Positions 7,606 to 15,674 of a stretch of 64,000 nucleotides of DNA are shown here, one piece after another. Positions within the stretch are counted from its first letter, which is position 1, and each line of letters begins with the position of its first letter. The translations under genes were made by a program, and so were the position numbers. The notes below the pieces were generated by a model. It worked only from the letters and a program-made list of their open reading frames with translations. It ran no database searches and was not told where the DNA came from. This stretch comes from Methylobacterium sp. Leaf112 (lineage in GTDB: Bacteria > Pseudomonadota > Alphaproteobacteria > Rhizobiales > Beijerinckiaceae), in contig NZ_LMNG01000001.1 of the NCBI RefSeq assembly GCF_001423295.1, forward strand, positions 62,829 through 126,828, in the 5' to 3' direction.

Positions 7606-10062
7606 TCAGTCGACCATCCGGCGCAGGAAGCCGGGGGGGCCGGCCGGTGCGGCGGCCATGGGCATCGGCGCTGGCACGGGGCGCACCGGCATCATGGTCC
7701 GGAGCTGGGCCCGGAAATCCTGGCTGATCCGGTCGGCATCGACGGTGCCGCGGATCACCCGCGGGCGGATGAAGATGATGAGTTCCGTGCGGATGCGGCT
7801 GTCGATGCGGTTGCGGAAGGCCGGCCCGATCAGCGGCAGGTCGCCCAGCACCGGCAGGCTTTCGTTGGTGATCAGGGCCCGCTCCTGCACCAGGCCGCCG
7901 ATGGCGAGGCTGTGCCCGTCGTGGACCGCGATGCTGGTGGCGACCCGGCGCTGGCGGATGGTCGGCGAGTTGATGGTCGAGGTGGTGGTCGGCACCACGT
8001 CGCTGACCTCCTGGTTGATGTCGAGGACGACGAGGCCGTTCTTGTTCACCCGCGGCGTGACCGAGAGGATCACGCCGGTGTCCTTCATCTCGATCTGGTT
8101 GAGGATCGGGGCGTTGCCCGCGAGCGCGCTCTGGCCCGTCTGCTTCACGATGGGCACCTGATCGCCGATCTGGAGCTTGGCCGTGCGGTTGTCGAGGACG
8201 GTGATGTTGGGCGACGAGATGACGTTGACGCGGGTGATGCCCTGCAGGGCGTTGAGCACCACGCTGAAGTCGGGGTTGTTGAACAGGTAGTTGAAGCCCG
8301 TGACGCCGCGCGTCGCCGCCGCGATGAGCCCAGCGGTGCCGCCCGTCGCGGCGCTCGCCGCACCGATGGTCGCCGCCTGGGTGAGGTTGAAGCGCGAACC
8401 CTGGTTCTTGAGGAACCACTGCACGCCGAACTGGAGCTCGTTGTTGAGGGTGACCTCGGCGATCACCGTCTCGAGGAGAACCTGGGTCGGCATCGCGTCG
8501 AGGCTGGCGAGGATGCGCAGGAGCTTGTCGTACTGAGTGCGGGTGGCCGAGATCACGAGGCTGTTGTTGGCATCGTCGGCGACGACGCCGATGATGGCCC
8601 CCGCATGCGCCGCCTGACCCGCGTAGCCGGCCCCCCCGCCGTAGCCCCCCTCGTGTCCGGCGGCACCGAAGACGCCGCCCCCGGTCGCGGGCGAGCCGCC
8701 CCAGGCTTCGCCGCCACCGCCGCCGAAACCGGCCGCAGCCGCACCGCCGCCGAAACCTCCCGCACCCGTGGCGGTGGCACCGATGCCGCCCGCTCCGGCC
8801 CCGCCCGCCTCGCCGCCGAAGCCGCCGGCTCCCGACGCACCGCCGGCCCCGGGAAAGCCCGCGCCCGCCCCTCCGAAACCGGACGCGCCGGCACCTGCCG
8901 CGCCGAAGCCCGCCGCGCCGAGACCGGCGGCGCCAAGACCCGGTGCTCCGAGCCCCGGTGCTCCGAGCCCCGGTGCCCCGAGACCCGCCCCGCCGTAACC
9001 GCCGCCTCCGCCCCCATAGGCGCCGAGCCCGCCATAGGCCGCACCGCCATAGCCCCCGCCGCCGTAGCCGCCCGCGTTCGCCCCGCCCCCCATCTCGGCG
9101 GCGATGACACCCTGCAGCACGGCGGCCAACTCCTTGGCCGAGCGATTCTGGATGCGATAGACGAAGAGCTGGCGCTCCCGGTCGGCGGCGACGGATTCGA
9201 GGCGCGCCGCCCAGTCCCGCGCGCGGTCGAGATAGGCCGCGCGGGTGCTGATCACCAGGACCGCGCCCAGCGCCTCGTTGGGAACGAACCGGATGATGTC
9301 GCCGGTGCCGGCGGTCTCGCCGCCGAAGATCTGGGTGAGGTTGCGCGCCATCGCGGCCGGATTCGCGCTGCGGACGGGCAGGATCGCCGTCGACATCCCG
9401 CGCATCCAGTCGACGTCGAACACGCTGATGGTCTGGCGCAGGGCCTCGATCTGGGCGGCGTCCCCCGACAGGATGAGGAGGTTGCGGACGCGGTCGACCC
9501 GCAGGACCACGTCGCGGGGCGCCACCGAGGAAAGGATCGCCTGCATCTCCGCGGCGGCGATCCAGCGGAGCGGCACGGCCTGGGCGCCGCCGCCGGCGGC
9601 CCCGAGCCCCTGCACCGGCACGGCGCCGGTGGCAGGCCCCGCCGGTACGATCTGCGCCGTGGTGCCCCGGCGGCGCAGGGTGAGGTTGCGGCTCGACAGC
9701 GCGCTCTCGAACATCCGCAGGAGGATCTCGCGGCGCACGGGCCCGGCCGTCTGCAGGGTGATGGTGCCGGAGGCGCGCTCGTCGAGGGTATAACCCCAGC
9801 CGAGGGCATCCGTGAGGACCGCCTTGGCGGCGACGGCGATGGGCACCTCGACGAGGTTCAGGCTGACGACGCCGGGGCGGAACTCCACCGCCTGTTCGGG
9901 TACGCCGCCGATGAACTGGTCGGTCCCCCGCCGCGACACCGACTCGGCCGGCGGAACCGGGCGGCCATAGACGGCATCGGGCTCGGCCGCCGTCGCGACG
10001 CCAAGGCCGAGGGCCGAGGCGCCGAACGCCAGGAGGAGACCGAGGGATGCCGGGATTCCCAT
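7606..10062 (-). CDS. gspD: type II secretion outer-membrane secretin GspD with large Gly-rich insertion
   Basis: GspD forms the outer-membrane channel. After a signal peptide (about 1-26) come N0 (about 60-140), N1 (about 155-220), N2 (about 222-290) and N3, then the secretin core with conserved VLLETVIAEVTL and VPIVKQTGQ stretches. N3 is split by a Gly/Ala-rich insertion of about 160 residues (about 323-483), far longer than the short loop usual there. The insertion includes a repeat of Leu-Gly-Ala-Pro-Gly. No pilotin-binding S-domain is evident. It is transcribed alone and convergent with gspL-gspM-gspC/N-like. Confidence 0.93.
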   Translation of the reverse strand: MGIPASLGLLLAFGASALGLGVATAAEPDAVYGRPVPPAESVSRRGTDQFIGGVPEQAVEFRPGVVSLNLVEVPIAVAAKAVLTDALGWGYTLDERASGTITLQTAGPVRREILLRMFESALSSRNLTLRRRGTTAQIVPAGPATGAVPVQGLGAAGGGAQAVPLRWIAAAEMQAILSSVAPRDVVLRVDRVRNLLILSGDAAQIEALRQTISVFDVDWMRGMSTAILPVRSANPAAMARNLTQIFGGETAGTGDIIRFVPNEALGAVLVISTRAAYLDRARDWAARLESVAADRERQLFVYRIQNRSAKELAAVLQGVIAAEMGGGANAGGYGGGGYGGAAYGGLGAYGGGGGGYGGAGLGAPGLGAPGLGAPGLGAAGLGAAGFGAAGAGASGFGGAGAGFPGAGGASGAGGFGGEAGGAGAGGIGATATGAGGFGGGAAAAGFGGGGGEAWGGSPATGGGVFGAAGHEGGYGGGAGYAGQAAHAGAIIGVVADDANNSLVISATRTQYDKLLRILASLDAMPTQVLLETVIAEVTLNNELQFGVQWFLKNQGSRFNLTQAATIGAASAATGGTAGLIAAATRGVTGFNYLFNNPDFSVVLNALQGITRVNVISSPNITVLDNRTAKLQIGDQVPIVKQTGQSALAGNAPILNQIEMKDTGVILSVTPRVNKNGLVVLDINQEVSDVVPTTTSTINSPTIRQRRVATSIAVHDGHSLAIGGLVQERALITNESLPVLGDLPLIGPAFRNRIDSRIRTELIIFIRPRVIRGTVDADRISQDFRAQLRTMMPVRPVPAPMPMAAAPAGPPGFLRRMVD
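8936..8990. repeat. 15-bp tandem repeat inside the gspD Gly-rich region
   Basis: The unit CGGTGCTCCGAGCCC is repeated head to tail at 8941, 8956 and, with changes, 8971. It encodes Leu-Gly-Ala-Pro-Gly steps of the secretin insertion. In-frame 15-bp units suggest growth by slippage. Confidence 0.85.
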
Positions 10063-10489
10063 GACCGTTCGTGCCTGCTCCCCATTCCCGGGTTGATCCT
10101 CCGGCGGTTATGGGGTGGGCTTCATTAAGAGACCGTTTACCACGATCGAACCATTCGCGGCCGAAGCTGGATTTCGTAACGATTGAATAACCACGCGCTA
10201 TTCCAGAAACATCCGAACTTCGTGAAGATCTGCGATGAAGAAGGGGGGCGCGGTTCGGTGCGCATCGCCGCTCCGCCAGTCCTCGCCTGTCGGGGGCGTG
10301 ATGGGTCTGGACCGCAACCGGGTCCGTTGCTCCGGGACGATGCGCCGAAGCTCTGTGTTCCCGGTGTCTGGGTCGCAGGCTGTCTTGTCGAGACCGCGCG
10401 AGATCCCCGATGCTTCGCCTTTCTTGGGAATCATGTCTGCCGCCCGGTCGTGCGCCGTCCCGTCGCGAGCGCCCGCGAGGAGCGGGTGT
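10063..10489. other. intergenic region upstream of gspD, with CtrA-like box
   Basis: This 427-bp stretch contains no gene I can support. Two overlapping opposite frames (10183-10515 and 10198-10434) have no family signal. The half near gspD is AT-richer and carries TTAA-N7-TTTACC at 10125-10141, one base from a CtrA box. The rest shows nothing distinctive. Confidence 0.5.
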
Positions 10490-11209
10490 TCAGAACCGCG
10501 TCGTCAGGGCGGTGAGCCAGGCGGGCGAGGCGTCGACGAGGGCGGTCTCCAGGGCCTTGTCGAGGCCCGTCAGGATGGCGAGGCCGGTCGCTGCCAGGAT
10601 CAGCCCAAGAACCGCCTTCAGACCCTGGCCCAGGCCCATCATCCGGCCGCGCCAGCGCAGCAGCGTCGCCCGCGACAGGGTGCCGAGGACGACGAGGGGC
10701 AGCCCGGCCCCGAGGCCGAACGTCACCATGGTCAGGGCCACGGCGGCGAGGTCGCGGCCCTGCGCCGCCAGCAGGGAGGCGGCCCCGAGGGTCGGGCCGA
10801 CGCAGGGGCTCCAGACCGCGCCGAGCAACAGGCCGACGCCGAACTGTCCGCCGAGGCCCGTGGAGGACACGCCGCCGAATCGCGCCTGGACCCGGTCGCT
10901 CAACGGGCCGGCGGCGACGGCGAGGCGCGTCTGGGCGGCGGGCAGCATCAGGACGAGGCCGAAACCGACCAGCAGCAGGGCGGCGCCCTTGCGGAACACA
11001 TCCGTATCGAGGCCGAGTCCGAAGCCGATGGTGGCGACGAACAGCCCGATGGCGACGAACGCGAGGGCGAGGCCGCCCGCGAGCGCCACGGGCCCGTAGC
11101 GGTGCTCCGAACTCGCCGCGCCGAGGACGAGGGGCAGCAGCGGCAGCACGCAGGGCGAGAGCACCGACAGGAGTCCGGCGAGGAAGGCGAGGCCGAGGGA
11201 GGTGCCCAT
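10490..11209 (-). CDS. ccdA: CcdA/DsbD-type transmembrane thiol-disulfide transporter
   Basis: This is a 239-residue six-span membrane protein of the CcdA/DsbD family, which carries electrons from cytoplasmic thioredoxin to periplasmic thiol proteins. The two redox cysteines sit in the conserved settings LSPCVLPL (Cys20) and WSPCVGPT (Cys136). The start at 11209 is preceded by AAGG with 7-base spacing. A thioredoxin-like periplasmic protein is encoded 82 bp upstream on the same strand and is the likely partner. The role in cytochrome c maturation or in general periplasmic reduction cannot be separated from sequence alone. Confidence 0.88.
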   Translation of the reverse strand: MGTSLGLAFLAGLLSVLSPCVLPLLPLVLGAASSEHRYGPVALAGGLALAFVAIGLFVATIGFGLGLDTDVFRKGAALLLVGFGLVLMLPAAQTRLAVAAGPLSDRVQARFGGVSSTGLGGQFGVGLLLGAVWSPCVGPTLGAASLLAAQGRDLAAVALTMVTFGLGAGLPLVVLGTLSRATLLRWRGRMMGLGQGLKAVLGLILAATGLAILTGLDKALETALVDASPAWLTALTTRF

Positions 11210-11291
11210 GGGTCGCCTTACGCGTCTCTCACGGAACGCCCGCCGCACCGAAGCGGGATCCCGGGGCGATCGCGCGGATTGTCGGGCACGC

Positions 11292-11684
11292 CTAGAGTGC
11301 CTTTTCCACCAGGCCCTCGATCCATTCGGGCTGGGTCTCGCCCACCGAGCGCCCGGTCTCGGTCTCGCCCTTGAAGACGATCAGCGTGCTCTGCATGCGG
11401 GCATCGAAGCGGCGCAGCACATCCTTGCGGCTGTCGAAATCGACATCGAAGATCACGAGGTCCTTGAAGCGCGGGTCCTGTGCGAGCTTGGCGAGGATCG
11501 GCTTCTGCGTCTTGCAGATCGGGCACCACGGGGCGCTGACCTCGACGAGGATCGGCCGACCGGCCTTCTGAGCCGCCGCGAAGGCGCCGGCCTCGAAGGG
11601 CATGGGGTCGGCCTGCGCGGGCATCGCCAGGACGGCCAGGGGCAGGAAGGCGGCGAGGCCGAGGAGTGCGCGGCGCATCATCAT
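11292..11684 (-). CDS. periplasmic thioredoxin-like protein
   Basis: This 130-residue protein has an N-terminal signal peptide (about 1-25, cleavage after AQA) and a thioredoxin fold with the active site WCPIC (Cys54 and Cys57). It probably receives electrons from the CcdA-like protein encoded just downstream and reduces periplasmic disulfides. It belongs to the thioredoxin_7/DsbD-gamma-like group more than to TlpA or CcmG, judging by its short length. The Pro-Ile between the cysteines is unusual compared with Gly-Pro. Confidence 0.85.
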   Translation of the reverse strand: MMMRRALLGLAAFLPLAVLAMPAQADPMPFEAGAFAAAQKAGRPILVEVSAPWCPICKTQKPILAKLAQDPRFKDLVIFDVDFDSRKDVLRRFDARMQSTLIVFKGETETGRSVGETQPEWIEGLVEKAL

Positions 11685-11832
11685 GGGGGTGTCCTCCGCT
11701 GAGCCGTCGTCCCACGTTCCTGCGGCGCGGCCCTTGAGACAGGCTTACGGGATCGCGCCGCGCCTGTCTGCGACGGAGCACGGCGGCCCCGAAATCTTGA
11801 TCGGGGTTACATTCGAGGGAGCGGCGACCCGT

Positions 11833-12021
11833 TCAATCCGGCTGGGGGGCATCCTGAACCTTCCGGACCCGGGCGGGCAATTCGCGCAGAAGCGCCGTGC
11901 GCCGGAACGGCGTCAGCTTTATCCAGGCGCGGATCTCCGGGATCGTCCGACCGCATCCCACGCACCAGCCGGTCCGACCGTCGAAGCGGCAGACGGCGAT
12001 ACAGGGATCGTTCTTGCGCAT
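11833..12021 (-). CDS. DUF1289 family small Cys-rich protein
   Basis: This 62-residue protein contains [22 protein letters not shown], the DUF1289 signature. The four cysteines (7, 11, 20, 23) probably bind a metal. The start at 12021 follows GGGAGG with 8-base spacing; a longer frame to 12225 is rejected because it runs into the intergenic repeat. Function is unknown. Confidence 0.85.
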   Translation of the reverse strand: MRKNDPCIAVCRFDGRTGWCVGCGRTIPEIRAWIKLTPFRRTALLRELPARVRKVQDAPQPD

Positions 12022-12373
12022 GGTACCGGCCTCCCGCCCGGGGCGATGCGTGCCCCGCGCCCGGTCATACGGCATCATGCACGGATGCGCGCGGCCCCTG
12101 CGGATCGGACCGACCACCACACGCGACCGCTGCGGTGCCAAAGCGCTCTCCGCCGAAGTGGATGCCGGTTCGGCGAAAAGAGCGCGGCATGACAAAGGCC
12201 TCGCTCGAGATGTGTCCCGACCCAACGTGGTCGGGCGCAGCTCTAGGTCTGGCCGCGGAGTTGTATCGTGATTTCGATCCGATCAATGGTAGTGTAGCGG
12301 CTGTTCGAAATCGTACACGAGGTATTAATCGAAACCTGATGGATGTGTCCGGAGATCGATCAGGACTCGAGCG
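12022..12373. other. intergenic region with dispersed repeat and tadG promoter
   Basis: This 352-bp divergent spacer carries repeat copy 1 at about 12142-12246. After it comes an AT-richer segment (about 12255-12370) that probably contains the promoter of the TadG-like gene. No further gene is visible. Confidence 0.5.
12142..12246 (+). repeat. dispersed intergenic palindromic repeat, copy 1
   Basis: About 105 bp are closely shared with 50691-50792 in the same orientation. The unit is nested: outer arms GCGCTCT/AGAGCGC, inner arms GCCGAA/TTCGGC around TGGATGCCGG-like sequence, then a second hairpin CCCGACC-N6-GGTCGGG. Both copies are strictly intergenic. Similar short palindromic repeats are widespread in Hyphomicrobiales genomes. 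Confidence 0.85.
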
Positions 12374-14116
12374 ATGTCTCTTACACGTCGATTTCTCGGC
12401 GACAGGCGCGGCAATATCGCGGTCATCTTCGGACTCAGCTTTCTCCCGCTGATGTTCCTGGCCGGAACCGGCATCGACTACGGGCGCGCTTCGTCCATGC
12501 GCGCCCGGTTGCAGAACGCCGTCGACGGGACCGCCCTGAGCCTGTGCCAGACCGGCACGGCCACGACCAGCGCCGCCCTCGAGGATCAGGCGACGAAGCT
12601 CATCGCGTCCTACATGCCGGGGGCGACGTTGGAGACGCCGCTGGCCATCGGCGCCAATCCGCGCACGATCCTGGTCAAGGCCAGCGCCACCTACCGGACC
12701 GCCTTCGCCAGCCTCCTGCGCATCAACACCATCGATGTCGGTGCGGCGTCGCAATGCGCGACTCCCATGGCGCAGACCTTCGAGATCGCCATCGCCCTCG
12801 ATACGACGGGCTCGATGGACGTGGCGGGCGGCTCGGGCACCAAGATGTCGGCGGCTCAGGACGCCGCCAAGAAGTTCATCGACTACGTCTACACCAAGCC
12901 GGCCTTCAGCCCGCAGACCCGGATCTCCATCGTTCCCTTCGCCGGAGGGGTGGCGGTGGACCCCAAGACCTACGGGTCGACGACGCCCTGGATCGATGGA
13001 GCCGCGAAGTCGGCCTATCACTGGACCAACGTCGACTTTTCCGCGGCCAGCAGCACCGTCAAGACGGCGATCAGGAGCCGGTTCGATATCTTCGATCAGC
13101 TCAGGAAACTCGATTCCAGCTGGGGTTGGGCTGGCTGCCTCGAGACGTTGCCCTACCCCCTCAACGTCCAGGATTCGGCCCCCACCTTGGACGACCCCAA
13201 CAGTTATTTCGTGCCGATGTTCGCCCCGGACGAACCCGGCGGTGACACGACGGGCAAGGTGACCCTCAGTGTCCTTTCCAAGAGTCCCGACACGAAGAAC
13301 AGCTACACGGGGCTTCCGCTGCAAGCGCAAACTTACATCAATAGCTATCTCGACGATAATACGAACGAGCCGAGTTGCGCCTTCAAAGCGATGACTCTGA
13401 CCGAGGCGGAGATGCGTGTCTGCAAATACTACAAGCCGGTGTGGTCCGCCTCCACCTCGAAGAACGTGCTGCAACTGCCCAATGGCCCGAACAACGGTTG
13501 CACGAGCAAGCCGCTTCAAACCCTGACCAACGAGACGGGGAAGCTCAAGACCCTCATCGACAGTCTGATCGCCAGCGGCAGTACGAACATCTTCGAAGGG
13601 TTCATGTGGGCTTGGCGGACGATCTCCCCAACCAGCGTCTTCGGTCAGGCGACGGCCTACAGCGACACGAGCGTTCGGAAGGTCATCGTTCTCATGACCG
13701 ACGGCGAGAACTCATGGTACCCGAATTCCGCGTTCGATCTCACAAACATGCATAACTCCATCTTCAGTCCGTTCAGCTACATGATCAACGCCAACGGAAC
13801 CAAGGTGTCGGGAAGCCCAGGGCTGCCGAGCCGTCTCACGTCCGGGACGGGGACGCCAACGACGTTGGCTCAGGCCCGGGCCGCCCTCGATGCCCTCACG
13901 CGCGAGGCCTGCACCAACGCCAAGGCGCGCAACATCGCCGTGTTCACCATCGGCTTCAGCGTGCCGAACGATCCCATCGACCAGGCGGGCATCAATCTGC
14001 TGCGGGACTGCGCGACGGTTCCGGCCCAGGCCTACGTCGCCAACTCGTCCACCGCCCTGATCGCGGCCTTCGACGACATCGCCAAGAGCATCGGCAAACT
14101 GCGCATCGTGCGCTGA
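12374..14116 (+). CDS. TadG-like pilus-assembly protein with von Willebrand A domain
   Basis: This 580-residue protein starts with a TadE/G-type N-terminus: RRGNIAVIFGLSFLPL followed by a membrane span (about 12-33) and a short helix. The rest is periplasmic. A von Willebrand A fold begins near residue 135 with the metal-site motif DTTGSMD (about 141-147) and continues to MTDGENSW (about 440). A long insert separates these motifs, as in other alphaproteobacterial TadG-like proteins. Two TadE-like genes follow on the opposite strand. No Tad ATPase, secretin or Flp pilin lies nearby, so the partner machinery is elsewhere. Confidence 0.82.
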   Translation: MSLTRRFLGDRRGNIAVIFGLSFLPLMFLAGTGIDYGRASSMRARLQNAVDGTALSLCQTGTATTSAALEDQATKLIASYMPGATLETPLAIGANPRTILVKASATYRTAFASLLRINTIDVGAASQCATPMAQTFEIAIALDTTGSMDVAGGSGTKMSAAQDAAKKFIDYVYTKPAFSPQTRISIVPFAGGVAVDPKTYGSTTPWIDGAAKSAYHWTNVDFSAASSTVKTAIRSRFDIFDQLRKLDSSWGWAGCLETLPYPLNVQDSAPTLDDPNSYFVPMFAPDEPGGDTTGKVTLSVLSKSPDTKNSYTGLPLQAQTYINSYLDDNTNEPSCAFKAMTLTEAEMRVCKYYKPVWSASTSKNVLQLPNGPNNGCTSKPLQTLTNETGKLKTLIDSLIASGSTNIFEGFMWAWRTISPTSVFGQATAYSDTSVRKVIVLMTDGENSWYPNSAFDLTNMHNSIFSPFSYMINANGTKVSGSPGLPSRLTSGTGTPTTLAQARAALDALTREACTNAKARNIAVFTIGFSVPNDPIDQAGINLLRDCATVPAQAYVANSSTALIAAFDDIAKSIGKLRIVR

Positions 14117-14138
14117 CCCGGCGGGCGGACCGCGCCTC

Positions 14139-14837
14139 TCAGTTCGCGGTCGCCGGACAGGCGACGCCGGCGGGCAGGACGACCTCGTCGTCGGCGCCGC
14201 CGGTGACCGCCTTGCCCTGGCGGGTCGGCCAGACGACCGTGTCCTCCAGGGGGAACTCGGCGGTGCTCGCCCGGGTGAAGCTGACGTACGCGGCGCCCAG
14301 AACCGGTGTGTAGGGCGTCGTGACCTGGGCGACGACGAGGCGCATGCCGTGGCGGCTGTAGCTCGCCGGGATGGTCAGGCTCGCGGGGGCGAGGCCGACG
14401 GGCCATTTGGCGGTGGCCGGGGATGCGTCGCTCGAGCAGATCCGCACCGTCCGCGTCGTGCCCTGCATGTAGATGCCGATGGCCGCGACCCGGATGACGG
14501 CCTTCGTCGCGTCGAACGGACTGTAGACGAGCTTCGAGGCCGCCAGGATGCTGTCCATGGTCGTGCGCGTCATGGGTGAGGTCGTGTCGCCGAGGGACGT
14601 GAGGTCGGCAACGGTCCGGGTCAGCAGGGTGGTGCGCCGCTGGGCCATGGTGCCGCGGGCCAGCTCGGCGCTGCCGACATAAACCAGCAGCAGCACCGGG
14701 GCGATGAGGGCGAACTCGACGGCCGCCACGCCGTCCCGGGCCCGCCGGAAGCGGCCGAAGGCGCCCGGGGCCGGCCAGTCGGTGGCGGGAAGAGACGCGC
14801 CGGAAACGCGGCTCGGGGGCAGGGGGCTGCGCAGCAT
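14139..14837 (-). CDS. TadE-like pseudopilin family protein
   Basis: This 232-residue protein has the TadE signature RRARDGVAAVEFALIAPVLL at about 29-48, with the conserved Glu that is position 5 of mature type IV pilin-like proteins, followed by a membrane span and a periplasmic domain. The start at 14837 lies 8 bp after the stop of the upstream TadE-like gene, so they form an operon. It faces the TadG-like gene with only 22 bp between stops. Confidence 0.82.
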   Translation of the reverse strand: MLRSPLPPSRVSGASLPATDWPAPGAFGRFRRARDGVAAVEFALIAPVLLLVYVGSAELARGTMAQRRTTLLTRTVADLTSLGDTTSPMTRTTMDSILAASKLVYSPFDATKAVIRVAAIGIYMQGTTRTVRICSSDASPATAKWPVGLAPASLTIPASYSRHGMRLVVAQVTTPYTPVLGAAYVSFTRASTAEFPLEDTVVWPTRQGKAVTGGADDEVVLPAGVACPATAN

Positions 14838-14845
14838 CCTCGGGC

Positions 14846-15436
14846 CTAGAACGGTTCCGTGCGAAAGACCTGGACGGAGTGCAGCAGGCGCGAGCCGTCC
14901 GCGAAACTCTGGGTGATGGGGAACATCAGTGTGAAGCTCGGGTACTTCACGGCCGCCTGCACCACCACGATGGTGCTCGCCTGGGCGTTCGCGTAGGCCG
15001 TGCCGAACCCCGTCGACCAGTCCCGGGTCGACGGATCGACGGGATTGGTGCTCGTACCCGCGGTCATGGATGCGTAGACCCGCACCTCCAGCTTCACGTC
15101 CGCGCACCGGAACAGGGTCAGGCGCTCGGCCCCGTTCACCTGGCACAGCTTCTGGCGCAGGTTCTCCAAGATCGTCGCCGGGTCGGTGACGCCGGAATTA
15201 GCACTCTGGAACTGTCCCGTCTGGATCGTGCGCGTCGCGTCCGCGAGGGCGTCGTCGAGGGTCTGGCTCGCCCAGAACATCATCGACATGTCGATGATGC
15301 CGGTGATCAGGGCGAGGAACGGAAACGCCAGGATGGCGAACTCCACCGCCGTGGCACCCGCGCGGGCATGCCGGAACCGGCTGACCAGCGTATGCGGCGT
15401 GAGGGCCCGGCTGGGAAGGTGAGGCGAGGGGACCAT
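14846..15436 (-). CDS. TadE-like pseudopilin family protein
   Basis: This 196-residue protein shows RHARAGATAVEFAILAFPFL, the TadE N-terminal motif with the conserved Glu, then a membrane span and a Cys-containing periplasmic domain. Start ATG 15436 puts the motif at a normal position; the frame extends to 15544, but the extra sequence is Arg-rich and not family-like. It is first in a two-gene operon. Its ribosome binding site is weak. Confidence 0.82.
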   Translation of the reverse strand: MVPSPHLPSRALTPHTLVSRFRHARAGATAVEFAILAFPFLALITGIIDMSMMFWASQTLDDALADATRTIQTGQFQSANSGVTDPATILENLRQKLCQVNGAERLTLFRCADVKLEVRVYASMTAGTSTNPVDPSTRDWSTGFGTAYANAQASTIVVVQAAVKYPSFTLMFPITQSFADGSRLLHSVQVFRTEPF

Positions 15437-15674
15437 GGGGCGACGGGGCTTCGGGCTCGCACCGCGATCCGGTGCGCACGCTCTTCCTGCCCTCCTGCTC
15501 CTTTCGAACCCCTTGCATTCCGCGCCTGCCGGGCAGCATCGCACAAGGTTGTCTGCGCGAAGCGCGGCCCGCCCGCTGGAAACGGAGGGAGACGACCCGG
15601 ATCACGACGTCGTCGCGCTCCGCATCCGGTGCGGATCTTACGCCGATCATCATGAAATCGTCGGTCCGAACGTG

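Noticed and set aside
8930..8990. Regular repeats that might look like a CRISPR
   Set aside because: Units are 15 bp, in frame, contiguous and without spacers; they encode part of the GspD insertion.
7912..10128. 738-codon + strand frame opposite gspD
   Set aside because: It mirrors the secretin gene. Its sequence is low-complexity Ala/Gly/Arg and has no domain.
10183..10515. Possible small genes upstream of gspD
   Set aside because: Two overlapping opposite frames, neither with a ribosome binding site, family motif or codon pattern that sets it apart.
11833..12225. Longer DUF1289 protein
   Set aside because: The extension translates the intergenic palindromic repeat, and the internal ATG at 12021 has a good ribosome binding site.
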